Below, one piece after another: positions 38,650-47,716 of a stretch of DNA of 64,000 nucleotides. Each line of letters starts with the position of its first letter. Position 1 is the stretch's first letter. The notes beneath the pieces are model-generated. The model did no database searches, had not been told where the DNA came from, and saw only the letters and a program-made list of their open reading frames with translations. A program made the translations under genes and the position numbers. Source of the DNA: Yersinia massiliensis (GTDB lineage: Bacteria > Pseudomonadota > Gammaproteobacteria > Enterobacterales > Enterobacteriaceae); NCBI RefSeq assembly GCF_003048255.1, contig NZ_CP028487.1, positions 868,001 to 932,000 on the forward strand. The letters run 5' to 3'.

Positions 38650-39562
38650 AATAATTGGGAGGGGGTAATAACTTAAGGATAATACACTGGCACTTAAAAT
38701 TGATTCTTATAACATTTGTGGTTTTTTACTCTGTAAACAATAATTTATAAAGTTATATTGGCTGCGTAAGAGAGGGGATTAGCTATCCAAAATGGCTTCT
38801 GTTCGGTTCTTTACATTCAAATGTTCCCTAAGATGAATTCTGACACTGTGGTATTAATTAAATTATTAATAATCATGGTTTTAGTTTGTCTTTGATAAGA
38901 AATAAGTATGAGGAATATAGGCGGAATTTTAAAAAACAAAGATCAAATAATGATCCAATTCCTACATTTGAGTGGGAATTTTATTTTGATTTGTAGTGTT
39001 AATCGTCGGAATAATAAGATTATTCTTGTTGTTATATGGAAAAGGATTAATTTAAGTTTCAAAATTAAAACATAATAAGCTACTAAAATGATCTAAACCA
39101 ATATTTACGATTACCTTTTTATGCTCGAACGATCTAAAAAACCTTGCGACTGGATGTATTAAGAATTTTATTCTGCAAATTAATATTGATTGCAGGTCAT
39201 TGATCTGTGTTATCGATATTTACTAGATGATTTGATCGTGTATACTTCAATCCATAGCCAGTGAGTGCAGTGAATAGGATGTTTCAGGGATTCCAAGGTG
39301 GTTTATATACAGTACGGAAATTGTGAATATTAGAACCTCGCTTTACTCCTACTATAGAAAGATATTTAAGATGTCGTTTTCGCTACCAATACATATATTG
39401 AGTTTCTAAATTCACTGAGTTTTTGAAAGAACTCATTAACTGCTCTTATTGCCAAGTAGCGATAAATATCTAATGGATTCTTGTGGCATTACCACAATCG
39501 AATGAACAAACATCAGTACTGAGTTATTTAACTCATACATCTATTACTAATTGGAAATTTAA

Positions 39563-40105
39563 ATGAAAAAGTTAGCTATTATTGCCTCAATCGTTGCTGC
39601 ATTCGCTGGTGTGAACGCTGCTCAAGCGGCTTCTACCGGTACCATCACTTTTAACGGTGAACTGACCGCTTCTACTTGTGATGTTTCTGTCGACGGCCAG
39701 GGTGCAGATGCAACAGTTGTACTGCCAACTGTCGGTACTAGCCAATTGACTTCTGCTAATCAGGTTGCTGGCAACACCGGTTTTAGCATGGCGCTGAGCA
39801 ATTGTACTGGCACGCTGAAAACAGTTTCTGCTTTCTTCGAAGCGGGTCCGAGTGTCGATGTGGTTACCGGCCACCTGAAGAATGTGAGTGGTACTGCGGG
39901 TCTGGTTAGCTTGGAGCTTCTGGATGCTTCTAACGCCATGGCACCGATTAAAGCCGGTAACAGCAACCAGACGACCAGCACCACGTATATTGATGCTTCT
40001 ACAGGTTCTGCTTCACTGCCGTATGCGGTTCAATATTATGCTGATGGCGCAACCACTCCCGGTACTGTAGTCAGCAACGTGGTTTACTCTATCCAGTACA
40101 AATAA
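39563..40105 (+). CDS. Major fimbrial subunit (FimA type)
   Basis: A 180-residue pilin exported through the Sec pathway; signal peptide MKKLAIIASIVAAFAGVNAAQA with cleavage before AST. Two cysteines (STCDVS and LSNCTG) form the usual pilin disulfide, and the C-terminal strand VVSNVVYSIQYK has the penultimate Tyr needed for chaperone binding. It is followed by a terminator and then the chaperone, so the subunit should be made in excess. Confidence 0.93.
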   Translation: MKKLAIIASIVAAFAGVNAAQAASTGTITFNGELTASTCDVSVDGQGADATVVLPTVGTSQLTSANQVAGNTGFSMALSNCTGTLKTVSAFFEAGPSVDVVTGHLKNVSGTAGLVSLELLDASNAMAPIKAGNSNQTTSTTYIDASTGSASLPYAVQYYADGATTPGTVVSNVVYSIQYK

Positions 40106-40130
40106 GTATTAACGAGTCACGAAGAAATAT

Positions 40131-40154
40131 AAAAGGGCAGATATCTGCCCTTTT
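40131..40154 (+). terminator. Intrinsic terminator after the fimbrial subunit
   Basis: AAAAGGGCAGAT pairs perfectly with ATCTGCCCTTTT and runs into a T-tract. Partial read-through would set subunit excess over chaperone and usher. Confidence 0.85.
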
Positions 40155-40210
40155 TGATGGCAAGCGCTAGAATTAGGATATGCACTCTTTCATTAAGTGT
40201 CGAGGTTGTC

Positions 40211-40930
40211 ATGAACTCTATTAACCGTCTTTTTTTCACCGTCTTCTCAACCTTACTCTTGATTTTATTTACCGGATACTCTGTTCAGGCCAGTGTGGTT
40301 ATTACCGGAACGCGGGTGATTTATCCGGAGAAACAAAAAGAAGTGACGGTCAAGGTTAATAACACTGGCACTGGGCCAGTCGTATTACAAAGCTGGATTG
40401 ACAATGGCGATGTCAATGCCCGTCCGGAAACGTTAAAAGTGCCATTTGTGCTGACTCCTCCTATTAACCGAGTCGAGCCAAATAAAAGCCAGACACTGCG
40501 TATTAGTTATACCGGTGCGACTTTACCAAAAGATAAAGAATCTGTTTTCTGGCTTAATGTGTTGGAAATCCCAGCTAAAGCAGATGCGGGTAGTAGCCAG
40601 AATTATTTACAGATGGCATTCCGCTCCCGCATTAAATTATTCTTCCGTCCTGCGGGGTTAGTGGGCAATCCAAATGATGCCGCACAATCTTTGATCTGGA
40701 CCAAAGTCCCCGGTGGACTGAAAGCGACTAATCCGACCCCGTTTCATGTTTCTTTGGTCACGGTGGGCATGACTGGCAGTAAACAAGCGCCGGTTGAAGG
40801 CAAAATGATTAGCCCTAATAACTCGCTGACCTTTTCGTTATCGGGAAATACCGCCGGTAATAGCGTTGATTTTGAATTTGTTAATGATTATGGCGCACTC
40901 AATAAATTGAGTCAGCCCATTAAGCCTTAA
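40211..40930 (+). CDS. Fimbrial periplasmic chaperone
   Basis: PapD/FimC-type chaperone that donates a strand to pilins before usher docking. ATG 40211 (GAGG 7 bp upstream) gives 239 residues with a signal peptide ending near YSVQA. Hallmarks: VITGTRVIYPEKQKEVTVKVNN, PPINRVEPNKSQTLRI, and FWLNVLEIPAK; the subunit-binding Arg and Lys are in these strands. Confidence 0.94.
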   Translation: MNSINRLFFTVFSTLLLILFTGYSVQASVVITGTRVIYPEKQKEVTVKVNNTGTGPVVLQSWIDNGDVNARPETLKVPFVLTPPINRVEPNKSQTLRISYTGATLPKDKESVFWLNVLEIPAKADAGSSQNYLQMAFRSRIKLFFRPAGLVGNPNDAAQSLIWTKVPGGLKATNPTPFHVSLVTVGMTGSKQAPVEGKMISPNNSLTFSLSGNTAGNSVDFEFVNDYGALNKLSQPIKP

Positions 40931-41034
40931 TTTAATTTATATATAACAGATAACAGCCATACAGAGCATTCGCTAATGACCACATCTATTTCGTGGGGGT
41001 GGAATACGTCTGTACACTACGGAATAATTGAATA

Positions 41035-43662
41035 ATGAAACACCCTGCACTGACATTTTCCCGTAGTGGTCGCTTAACGCCCGTGGCGGCTGCTCTTATG
41101 ACTACTTTTTTATCACCGACTATTTTTGCTGTTGAGCCTATCGATAGTGTCGAAGGAACCAACGCTCTTCAAACCAGTCATCCCCAGTCAGCTGAGTTTG
41201 ACAGTATCTTTCTCAATACCGAACACGGTGGTTCCGGTATTGATTTAAGCCGCTTCTCGAAAGGGGGGAGTGTGCTGCCCGGCACCTATCGCGCTGATAT
41301 TTATTTAAACAATACCCTGATTGGCAATGAGACGGTGGAATTTAAGGCCCGTGAGGATAAAAGTGTCCATGCCTGCTTATCTTCATCGGTCATTGCCAGT
41401 CTTAATCTCAAGACAGAAGCTCTACCGTCTGAATCATTGGCCCCGTTAAAAAAAGAAGCGGGCTGCGTCGATCTGGAGTCACTGATCCCCGATGCTCAGG
41501 TGGTTTTTGACAACGGCGAACAACGACTGGATATCGCTATTCCGCAGGCGCTGTTACTTCGTACCGCCCGTGGTACTGTCAATCCGGCTTTGTGGGACAG
41601 CGGTGTGACGTCAGGGATGTTGGGCTATTCGCTCAATGGCTACAGCAGTTCATCCAACGGACAGACATTTAACTCGGCTTTTGCTGGGATTAATACCGGA
41701 TTAAACCTCGGCTCATGGTATTTCCGTCATAACGGCTCGTATAACTGGCAAGAAAATGGTGATAGCAAATACACCAGTATTAACAGTTATGTGCAGCGGG
41801 ATATTCCGGCAGCCAAGGGCCGCGTGTTGTTGGGGGAATCCAATACGACTGGGCAGTTGTTCGATACAGTGCCGTTTACTGGTGCACAATTCAGTACCGA
41901 CGACCGCATGTTGCCGGAATCATTACGTGGCTATGCGCCTGAAGTGCGCGGCATTGCGCGGACCAATGCGCTGGTTACCGTGCGCCAAAGCGGTCAGGTG
42001 TTGTATGAAACCACCGTTTCTCCCGGCGAATTTATCATTGATGACCTCTATCCTACCGGCTACGGCGGTAATTTGGATGTCACGGTACGTGAAGCTGACG
42101 GAAGCACACAGAATTTTCAGGTGCCGTTTGCGGCAGTAGCGCAGTTACTGCGGCCCGGTTCGCAGCGTTACAGCCTGACAGTGGGTAAAGTGCGTAACGA
42201 TTCACTCTCCTTTACCCCTGGTCTTTATCAGGGAACCTATCAGCGTGGCCTGAACAACAGCATGACCGGTTATACCGGTGTGCAGGCCAGTGAAGATTAC
42301 GCGGCTGTACAGGTCGGGACTGCATTCAGTACCCCGATTGGGGCGGTGGCGGTTGACGTGACGCAGGCCAATACCCGGCTGCGGGACGGCAATGAAAGTG
42401 GCCAGAGCTATCAGGTCAGCTACAGCAAGGTTATTACTGAAACCAACAGTAATCTGAGTGTGGCGGCGCACCGCTTTTCGACTCAGGGCTATCTGGATTT
42501 TTCCACGGCGATGCAAACTCTTGATGCTGAACGTCAGGGCTATGATGCCAACCGTATCTATCGGGCAAAAAATCGCTTAACCGTGACCGCCAATCAGGGA
42601 TTACCGGAGGGGTGGGGCCAAATGTATATCAGTGGCTCTTTGCAGGATTACTGGAATAAGGACGGCAGTGACCAGCAGTATCAGATGGGTTACAGCAATA
42701 ATTATAAAAGCATGACCTACGGCGTCAGCGTGAACCGGAGTCGTTCTGGATTTGGCGAGATGCAGAATACTTATCTGCTCAGTATGAGCTTCCCGTTAGG
42801 GCGGAATGACAAAGCTAACGTGCCACAAATGCGACTGGAAATGAACCGCAACGGTCAGGGAGACTGGGGCGAACAGGCATCTGTCTCTGGCAGTGCTGGC
42901 GAGCAAAGCCAGTTCAGTTATGGGGCGACGGCCATGAACAGTAACGGCGGCTCGGGAGCCAGTGGCAGTGTCAACGGTCAGTACCGCGGTTCTAAAGCCA
43001 CCACGATGGCCTCTTATGGCGGTAGCAGCAGTTATCAAAGTGGCTCTATCGGGCTCTCCGGCAGCATGATTGCTCATCCCGGTGGTGTGACATTAACGCC
43101 GTACAGCAGTGAAACGTTTGCGGTGGTGGAAGCCAAAGGGGCAGAAGGGGCCGAAGTGTCCGGCTACTCCGGCGTGAAAATTGATTCACGGGGCTATGCT
43201 GTGGTGCCGTATCTGACGGCCTACCAGATGAATGAGATCACTATTGATCCGAAAGGCACCTCTTATGACGTGGAGCTGGAATCGACCAGTCAGAAAGTGG
43301 CCCCGAATGCCGGTGCGGTGGTGATGGTGAAATATAAAAGCACCAAAGGGTACCCAATATTGGTCAATGCCACTCAATCGGATGGTGAACCGGTGCCGTT
43401 TGGGGCTCAAGTGTTAGACACGAAAGGCCAAGTGGTGGGTTCTGTCGGTCAAGGGGGACAGATTTATGCGCGGGTCAGCGAAGAACGGGGTCGCTTGCAA
43501 GTCAGCTGGGGTGAAGGTACCGGCCAACAATGTTATCTCAACTATATTCTGCCGCCACAATTAGCCAATGGTAAAGCCAGCGCGATGATGCGTTTTACCT
43601 CGACATGTGTGCCTCAGGGTCAGGTTGATGAGCGCCGGGCTACGACAGTAAAAAGTGAGTAA
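41035..43662 (+). CDS. Fimbrial outer-membrane usher
   Basis: An 875-residue FimD-type usher through which pilins are polymerised and secreted. It has a signal sequence (to about residue 34), N-terminal chaperone-binding domain (SRFSKGGSVLPGTYRADIYLN), the 24-strand barrel with plug, and a C-terminal domain with a cysteine pair (QQCYLNYIL and FTSTCVPQ). Length and domains are normal. It overlaps the GTG codon preceding the first adhesin start. Confidence 0.96.
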   Translation: MKHPALTFSRSGRLTPVAAALMTTFLSPTIFAVEPIDSVEGTNALQTSHPQSAEFDSIFLNTEHGGSGIDLSRFSKGGSVLPGTYRADIYLNNTLIGNETVEFKAREDKSVHACLSSSVIASLNLKTEALPSESLAPLKKEAGCVDLESLIPDAQVVFDNGEQRLDIAIPQALLLRTARGTVNPALWDSGVTSGMLGYSLNGYSSSSNGQTFNSAFAGINTGLNLGSWYFRHNGSYNWQENGDSKYTSINSYVQRDIPAAKGRVLLGESNTTGQLFDTVPFTGAQFSTDDRMLPESLRGYAPEVRGIARTNALVTVRQSGQVLYETTVSPGEFIIDDLYPTGYGGNLDVTVREADGSTQNFQVPFAAVAQLLRPGSQRYSLTVGKVRNDSLSFTPGLYQGTYQRGLNNSMTGYTGVQASEDYAAVQVGTAFSTPIGAVAVDVTQANTRLRDGNESGQSYQVSYSKVITETNSNLSVAAHRFSTQGYLDFSTAMQTLDAERQGYDANRIYRAKNRLTVTANQGLPEGWGQMYISGSLQDYWNKDGSDQQYQMGYSNNYKSMTYGVSVNRSRSGFGEMQNTYLLSMSFPLGRNDKANVPQMRLEMNRNGQGDWGEQASVSGSAGEQSQFSYGATAMNSNGGSGASGSVNGQYRGSKATTMASYGGSSSYQSGSIGLSGSMIAHPGGVTLTPYSSETFAVVEAKGAEGAEVSGYSGVKIDSRGYAVVPYLTAYQMNEITIDPKGTSYDVELESTSQKVAPNAGAVVMVKYKSTKGYPILVNATQSDGEPVPFGAQVLDTKGQVVGSVGQGGQIYARVSEERGRLQVSWGEGTGQQCYLNYILPPQLANGKASAMMRFTSTCVPQGQVDERRATTVKSE

Positions 43663-43666
43663 CATC

Positions 43667-44746
43667 ATGAAAAAAATCCTGATGATTTGTCTGGTTTTGA
43701 TACCAATAAAATCAGTATATGCATTGAATTGCACCTATATCACGGGTAGGGAGGCGATAAATACTACCATTCAACTTCAGGGTGCCAATATTACTGTAGG
43801 TCCTGACATGCCAGACGGCACAGTGCTGTACCGACAATATTTCAAGCCATCGTTTCAACCTGCGATCAATTGCGATGGAGGCCATACTTTTACTGTAAAT
43901 GATGTGATAAGGCTGGCACCCAGGCCATTATCATCCTGGAATGGGAACCCTTATCCCGGGCAAATATATGAAACCGGTGTTCCAGGTATTGGCTTTGTTG
44001 CCTGGTACTCGGGCACTCCGTTTCCGAGGTTAAGAACCCAGGGAACTGCCCCTGGTTCCGTCACCCGCAGCTTTGCACCTGAATTCGATATCTCTTTAGT
44101 CAAGATAGGGCCGGTAACCCCCGGTATTCTGCTCGGGTCTAATCTCCTCACGGTTGGGGTTGATTATAATGTGCAGGGTGTACCTACCATGCCAATATTG
44201 ACGGCAAACTTTGGTGGTTCTATCAATATAGTTTCACGTACCTGCACAACACCCAGCAATATAAATGTTCAACTGGGCAGTCATAATATAAATACCGAAT
44301 TTAAAAGTGTCGGCAGTGTGACACCGTGGATAGATGCGAGTATTAAATTTACGGATTGCCCCTATTTTTATGGGACGAAAGAAGATGGCCGGAATTTCTT
44401 TTACTCAAACGATGGCACTCAGGGTACCGGAGCCTCTAAAGCGAATACCATTACAGTTACACTGACACCATCAAACCCTATTATTAATTCTGCCAGTGGC
44501 ATTATGGCAGTCAACTCATCGACACAAATGCCAGCAGCTCAAGGTGTAGGGATTCAATTAGGTTCGGGGAATAATACCGAAACACCGGTGCCATTTAATT
44601 TTGGTTCTACCCCGAGATTTACGCCAGCAAATGATGGTACACCGACGTTTAAAATTCCATTATCCGCACGGTATTACCAAACCAGTGCGACAGTACAACC
44701 CGGCAGGGCCGATGGAAGGCTAACGTTTACCATTAATTATTATTAG
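43667..44746 (+). CDS. Fimbrial tip adhesin 1
   Basis: A 359-residue two-domain adhesin from ATG 43667, 5 bp beyond the usher stop. Signal peptide ends at VYA (about residue 19). The N-terminal domain would bind a receptor; the C-terminal half is a pilin domain with GGSINIVSRTCTTPSN and ends RADGRLTFTINYY, the chaperone-binding strand. It is paralogous to the next gene. Confidence 0.85.
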   Translation: MKKILMICLVLIPIKSVYALNCTYITGREAINTTIQLQGANITVGPDMPDGTVLYRQYFKPSFQPAINCDGGHTFTVNDVIRLAPRPLSSWNGNPYPGQIYETGVPGIGFVAWYSGTPFPRLRTQGTAPGSVTRSFAPEFDISLVKIGPVTPGILLGSNLLTVGVDYNVQGVPTMPILTANFGGSINIVSRTCTTPSNINVQLGSHNINTEFKSVGSVTPWIDASIKFTDCPYFYGTKEDGRNFFYSNDGTQGTGASKANTITVTLTPSNPIINSASGIMAVNSSTQMPAAQGVGIQLGSGNNTETPVPFNFGSTPRFTPANDGTPTFKIPLSARYYQTSATVQPGRADGRLTFTINYY

Positions 44747-44862
44747 AAATAGTGCCTAAGCGATTACAAATATTCTCACGTTATTTTCATCATGGTGAGA
44801 TGAGTTAATAAGTAAACATTGGAATTTACACCTGCTTCAATGATCACAAAGCGAGTAATAAT

Positions 44863-45969
44863 ATGAATAAGCTTAATAAATTAATTTTGCTAAGTGCATT
44901 ATTGAGTTGCAGCCAATATGCATTGGCACTGGCGACGTGCACCACTAAAATCACACCGGCGCGGACCTTTGTTGCCAACCTGTCACCTGCCAGTATTACT
45001 GTCGGGCCTGATATGCCGAATGGAACGGTGGTGTATCGGCTGGATTTCAGAGATCCGGGTACCGCTACAGATGCGTTTACTTGCGGTGCGGGGTCTTTTA
45101 ACGCGCCTCAAACTCTTGAATATACCAGTACACCCACGATAGCCAATTGGAGCGGTACTCCTTTCCCTAATCGTGTTTATCAGACCCAGGTTCCTGGTAT
45201 TGGGGTTGTTGTGTCGAGCGACTTGAGCAACCAAGCATTACCAACGGTCGCCTACACAACGACCTATTCCGGAGATGCTTTCTTCAATTTTAACGTCAGA
45301 ATCAATGCGGTACTGTCTCTGATAAAAATAGGCCCGGTATCTCCTGGTACGATTAACGGCGCTCTTTTACCGCGGGTGAGATTAAATCTTTCGACGGACC
45401 CAACGCTCACAAATAGTACACCGATACCGATTTATAACCTCAGTTTTGGTGGTAGCTTGAATATTGTGTCTCAAACCTGCACTACCCCCGATGTGAATGT
45501 TGCGATGGGGTCTTTTGAGGTGAGTAAATATTTTACCGGGATTGGATCGACCACACCTTGGAAAGATGCATCAATTAACCTGACGAACTGTCCCGTTTTC
45601 TATGGATATTTTAATAATAGCTCCTACAACACGTCACCAGGGAGTGGTGTTACGACAGTGGGTCAGCCTATAAATAATACGTTAAGCGTCAAATTGACCC
45701 CTGCGACAGCAATATTGAATTCGAGTAATGGTATTTTTGCTATCGACAGTTCTAATGCTTCGGCAGCAAAAGGTGTTGGAATACAATTGGGTTATGGTGC
45801 AACGAGTTCACCGTCTCTTTTGGACTTTTCCAAAAATATCACAGTATCACTCACCAGCAGTCAACAATCAGTGAAGATACCGTTATCGGCACGATATTAT
45901 CAAACGGCATCGGCCGTCTCGCCAGGAAGAGCTGATGGAAAAGTGGTGTTTTTGATTAATTATTATTAA
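44863..45969 (+). CDS. Fimbrial tip adhesin 2
   Basis: A 368-residue paralogue of the preceding gene. Signal peptide ends at ALA (about residue 23). Shared landmarks are SITVGPDMPNGTVVYRLDF, GGSLNIVSQTCTTPDVNV and IPLSARYYQTASAVSPGRADGKVVFLINYY-type ending. The receptor domains differ much more than the pilin halves, suggesting duplication followed by change of binding specificity. 116 bp separate the two. Confidence 0.85.
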   Translation: MNKLNKLILLSALLSCSQYALALATCTTKITPARTFVANLSPASITVGPDMPNGTVVYRLDFRDPGTATDAFTCGAGSFNAPQTLEYTSTPTIANWSGTPFPNRVYQTQVPGIGVVVSSDLSNQALPTVAYTTTYSGDAFFNFNVRINAVLSLIKIGPVSPGTINGALLPRVRLNLSTDPTLTNSTPIPIYNLSFGGSLNIVSQTCTTPDVNVAMGSFEVSKYFTGIGSTTPWKDASINLTNCPVFYGYFNNSSYNTSPGSGVTTVGQPINNTLSVKLTPATAILNSSNGIFAIDSSNASAAKGVGIQLGYGATSSPSLLDFSKNITVSLTSSQQSVKIPLSARYYQTASAVSPGRADGKVVFLINYY

Positions 45970-46001
45970 TAACTTACATCAAACAATGTTATTAGCCTCG
46001 T

Positions 46002-46025
46002 CATGGGGAAGTCAACTTCTCCATG
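46002..46025. terminator. Hairpin after the fimbrial operon, copy 1
   Basis: CATGGGGAAGT (46002-46012) pairs with ACTTCTCCATG (46015-46025), with one G-T pairing. It lies 33 bp after the last adhesin stop, upstream of a second, longer hairpin. Confidence 0.5.
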
Positions 46026-46039
46026 GATTATTGATGAAT

Positions 46040-46074
46040 CACCTTGAAATTAATAAGCATGTAATTTCAAGGTG
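46040..46074. terminator. Hairpin after the fimbrial operon, copy 2
   Basis: CACCTTGAAATTA (46040-46052) pairs perfectly with TAATTTCAAGGTG (46062-46074), 13 bp. No T-run follows; it probably ends the adhesin transcript with help from the hairpin before it. Confidence 0.6.
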
Positions 46075-46270
46075 CTGAAAGTTGCTGTAATTTATTACCG
46101 TTATGAACGGTGCTTATTTTCACGATTGACCACTATTAAACCAGGATGGATAAGGAGACCAGCGAAGGTCTCAACGCATACTCTTTGATCCACACCAGAT
46201 ATTTGATTTTGCGTTTAACTGTTTGTTTATTCGATTAATCGTTAGATAATCTAAATGTAAAGGGTGATTT

Positions 46271-46900
46271 ATGAGAGATGTTGTTATATTCAGTGGCAGT
46301 GACTTAATCCGGTTTGCCTTAAGAGCGATTATAGAACCTGTATTCATGCACCGGCCGGATAGAATCTGTTCGGTCATTAAGATCTGTACTTCATTGCCAG
46401 AATTTGAGCATGAGATTTTAATGTCTGTCAATCCAGTTGTTATTTTTGATGTTGATAATATACCCGTTATGAAGCAGTTTAATACATTAATAACGATCAG
46501 AAGAAAAATAAAAACAAGTAATATTATTTTTTACTCAAAAGACAATGAGTTATCTGGTGGCTACTCATATTTCAAAAGTGCCAATGTAATGCATCTTTGT
46601 AAGACAGCAACAGTCAATGAAATAGAGTCCATTTTACATCAGTGTTTTTATCAATGTGTAACTTCGTTGAATAACACACCCAATATTTTTCAGTGCAGTA
46701 AAAATCAATCCTCTAAATTAACAGGGAGGGAGCATCAAATACTACCACTTTTAATGTTTGGACTAACCATTAAAGATGTCGCGGACTTATTGAGTGTTAG
46801 TACAAAAACGATAAGTTCTCACAAAATTAATATACTTAAAAAATATCAAGTGACTAGTTTGGTTGAGCTTTATAATAAATGGAAAGAAATCCCGACTTAA
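46271..46900 (+). CDS. LuxR/NarL-type regulator of the fimbrial cluster
   Basis: A 209-residue response-regulator-like protein. The C-terminal LuxR helix-turn-helix is intact (LTGREHQILPLLMFGLTIKDVADLLSVSTKTISSHKINIL, about residues 152-191). The N-terminal receiver is degenerate: the usual acidic pair is replaced by Ser-Gly-Ser-Asp (FSGSDLIRFAL), although an Asp (IFDVDN) and Lys (HLCKTAT) remain. It likely controls the fimbrial operon, as FimZ-type proteins do. AAGGG precedes its ATG. Confidence 0.85.
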   Translation: MRDVVIFSGSDLIRFALRAIIEPVFMHRPDRICSVIKICTSLPEFEHEILMSVNPVVIFDVDNIPVMKQFNTLITIRRKIKTSNIIFYSKDNELSGGYSYFKSANVMHLCKTATVNEIESILHQCFYQCVTSLNNTPNIFQCSKNQSSKLTGREHQILPLLMFGLTIKDVADLLSVSTKTISSHKINILKKYQVTSLVELYNKWKEIPT

Positions 46901-46955
46901 ATACTACCATCGCTTTTCAGTTATCGAGGTTTCAATATGGGCTTGTTGCAATAAT

Positions 46956-46980
46956 TGGCTTTTTAATAAAAATTAAGCCA
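46956..46980 (+). terminator. Weak hairpin after the LuxR-type gene
   Basis: TGGCTT (46956-46961) with AAGCCA (46975-46980), AT-rich loop, 56 bp after the stop. Confidence 0.35.
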
Positions 46981-47064
46981 TTCATCCCTTCGTCAGTAAG
47001 CCCTTATAACCTCTAACTATTTAAAATGTTGGTGTTTTTCACCTGGCGATGCTCTACATCCGGC

Positions 47065-47220
47065 AAGCATTTACCTTATCGCTTCAGCAACGTCAGCGCT
47101 CATATTACGGGATATGATAGTCAGCTCAGACCTCGTCAATATAATGGTGGGTTGACGCCGAATGAATCAGAATGACTGTTCTGGAAAAGCTCAGAAGCCG
47201 CGGCCACAAACATCTACCTT
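47065..47220 (+). pseudogene. IS3-family transposase (OrfB) C-terminal remnant
   Basis: Reading from 47065 the frame gives the typical tail of IS3-family OrfB: RPRQYNGGLTPNESE, then a TGA at 47173, then LFWKSSEAA in the same frame. The N-terminal catalytic part, terminal inverted repeats and OrfA are missing, so only a decayed fragment remains. Confidence 0.65.
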
Positions 47221-47445
47221 CGTGTCATATCCCAATTAACCGCCGGATTATAGCTGATGATACCGGGCTGTGTTGCATATCACATAATTGTGGAGATTCG
47301 TTGTTGCGGACGGGGGGCAATTTCGTAAATCTCTTTTGCTTCAATCGTTTTAACAGGAACCAGAAGATCGGGTGTTTTCAGCGTGGTGATATCCCTCGAA
47401 CTAATGGATGGAAACACGTGGGTGTCGGCGGGTTTAGAATGCCAA

Positions 47446-47469
47446 AACGGACCTCCGTGGAGGTCCGTT
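47446..47469 (-). terminator. Perfect hairpin in the tRNA-Phe flank
   Basis: AACGGACCTCC (47446-47456) is complementary to GGAGGTCCGTT (47459-47469). On the minus strand the stem runs into TTTT, so it can act as a terminator for leftward transcripts. Confidence 0.5.
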
Positions 47470-47477
47470 GATATGAA

Positions 47478-47494
47478 TGGTGCCCAGACTCGGA
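47478..47494 (-). repeat. Partial copy of tRNA-Phe 3' end (att-like scar)
   Basis: TGGTGCCCAGACTCGGA differs by one base from the 3' end of the tRNA-Phe gene at 47641-47657, in the same orientation, 163 bp away. A duplicated tRNA 3' end is the normal footprint of tRNA-targeting integrases. Confidence 0.6.
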
Positions 47495-47610
47495 CAACCC
47501 GCGCAGCGGTGTTGAACGTCGCTTGCGACGGCCCCGAAGGGGTGAGACCTGCTTGCAGGGCGAATAATCGAACCTTGTTTGATGAAGAGTCCAAACGCCA
47601 GAAAGCAAAA

Positions 47611-47630
47611 AACCAGCTATTAAGCTGGTT
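47611..47630 (-). terminator. Intrinsic terminator of tRNA-Phe
   Basis: On the minus strand AACCAGC-TTAATA-GCTGGTT is followed by TTTT, 11 bp past the CCA end of the tRNA gene. Confidence 0.85.
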
Positions 47631-47640
47631 TCTTTAAAAT

Positions 47641-47716
47641 TGGTGCCCGGACTCGGAATCGAACCAAGGACACGGGGATTTTCAATCCCCTGCTCTACCG
47701 ACTGAGCTATCCGGGC
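47641..47716 (-). tRNA. pheV: tRNA-Phe (anticodon GAA)
   Basis: A 76-base gene reading GCCCGGATAGCTCAGTCGG at its 5' end and ending with encoded CCA. The anticodon stem-loop GGGGATTGAAAATCCCC carries GAA, and TTCGATTCC forms the T loop. Acceptor stem GCCCGGA pairs with TCCGGGC. The name pheV is by analogy with enterobacterial single tRNA-Phe genes at this kind of locus. Confidence 0.97.

Larger units (their letters stand above)
38169..39562. other. 1.4 kb AT-rich stretch without an intact gene
   Basis: Separates the DUF2975 gene from the fimbrial operon. It contains two Fur-like boxes (38606-38649) and a small hydrophobic ORF at 38821-38895 (24 codons, MNSDTVVLIKLLIIMVL part, no ribosome site). 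The last 700 bp should hold the fimbrial promoter and its regulatory sites. No invertible-switch repeats were seen. Confidence 0.6.
46901..47640. other. 740 bp region between the LuxR gene and tRNA-Phe
   Basis: Contains an IS3 remnant, a hairpin, a partial copy of the tRNA-Phe 3' end, and the tRNA terminator. Open frames on both strands here look accidental. The region reads as scar tissue from mobile-element insertions. Confidence 0.6.

Noticed and set aside
38169..39562. Invertible fimbrial promoter switch
   Set aside because: No inverted repeats flanking a promoter-sized segment and no recombinase gene nearby.
42202..43410. Open frames on the minus strand inside the usher gene
   Set aside because: They are shadows of the usher's codon pattern, without ribosome sites or family resemblance.
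47172..47471. 99-codon plus-strand frame near tRNA-Phe
   Set aside because: It runs through the IS3 remnant tail, has no ribosome site, and competes with open frames on the other strand.
47280..47594. 104-codon minus-strand frame in the tRNA-Phe flank, faintly like prophage-associated short proteins
   Set aside because: It crosses a perfect terminator hairpin and the tRNA-end copy; similarity to any phage family is too vague to claim.
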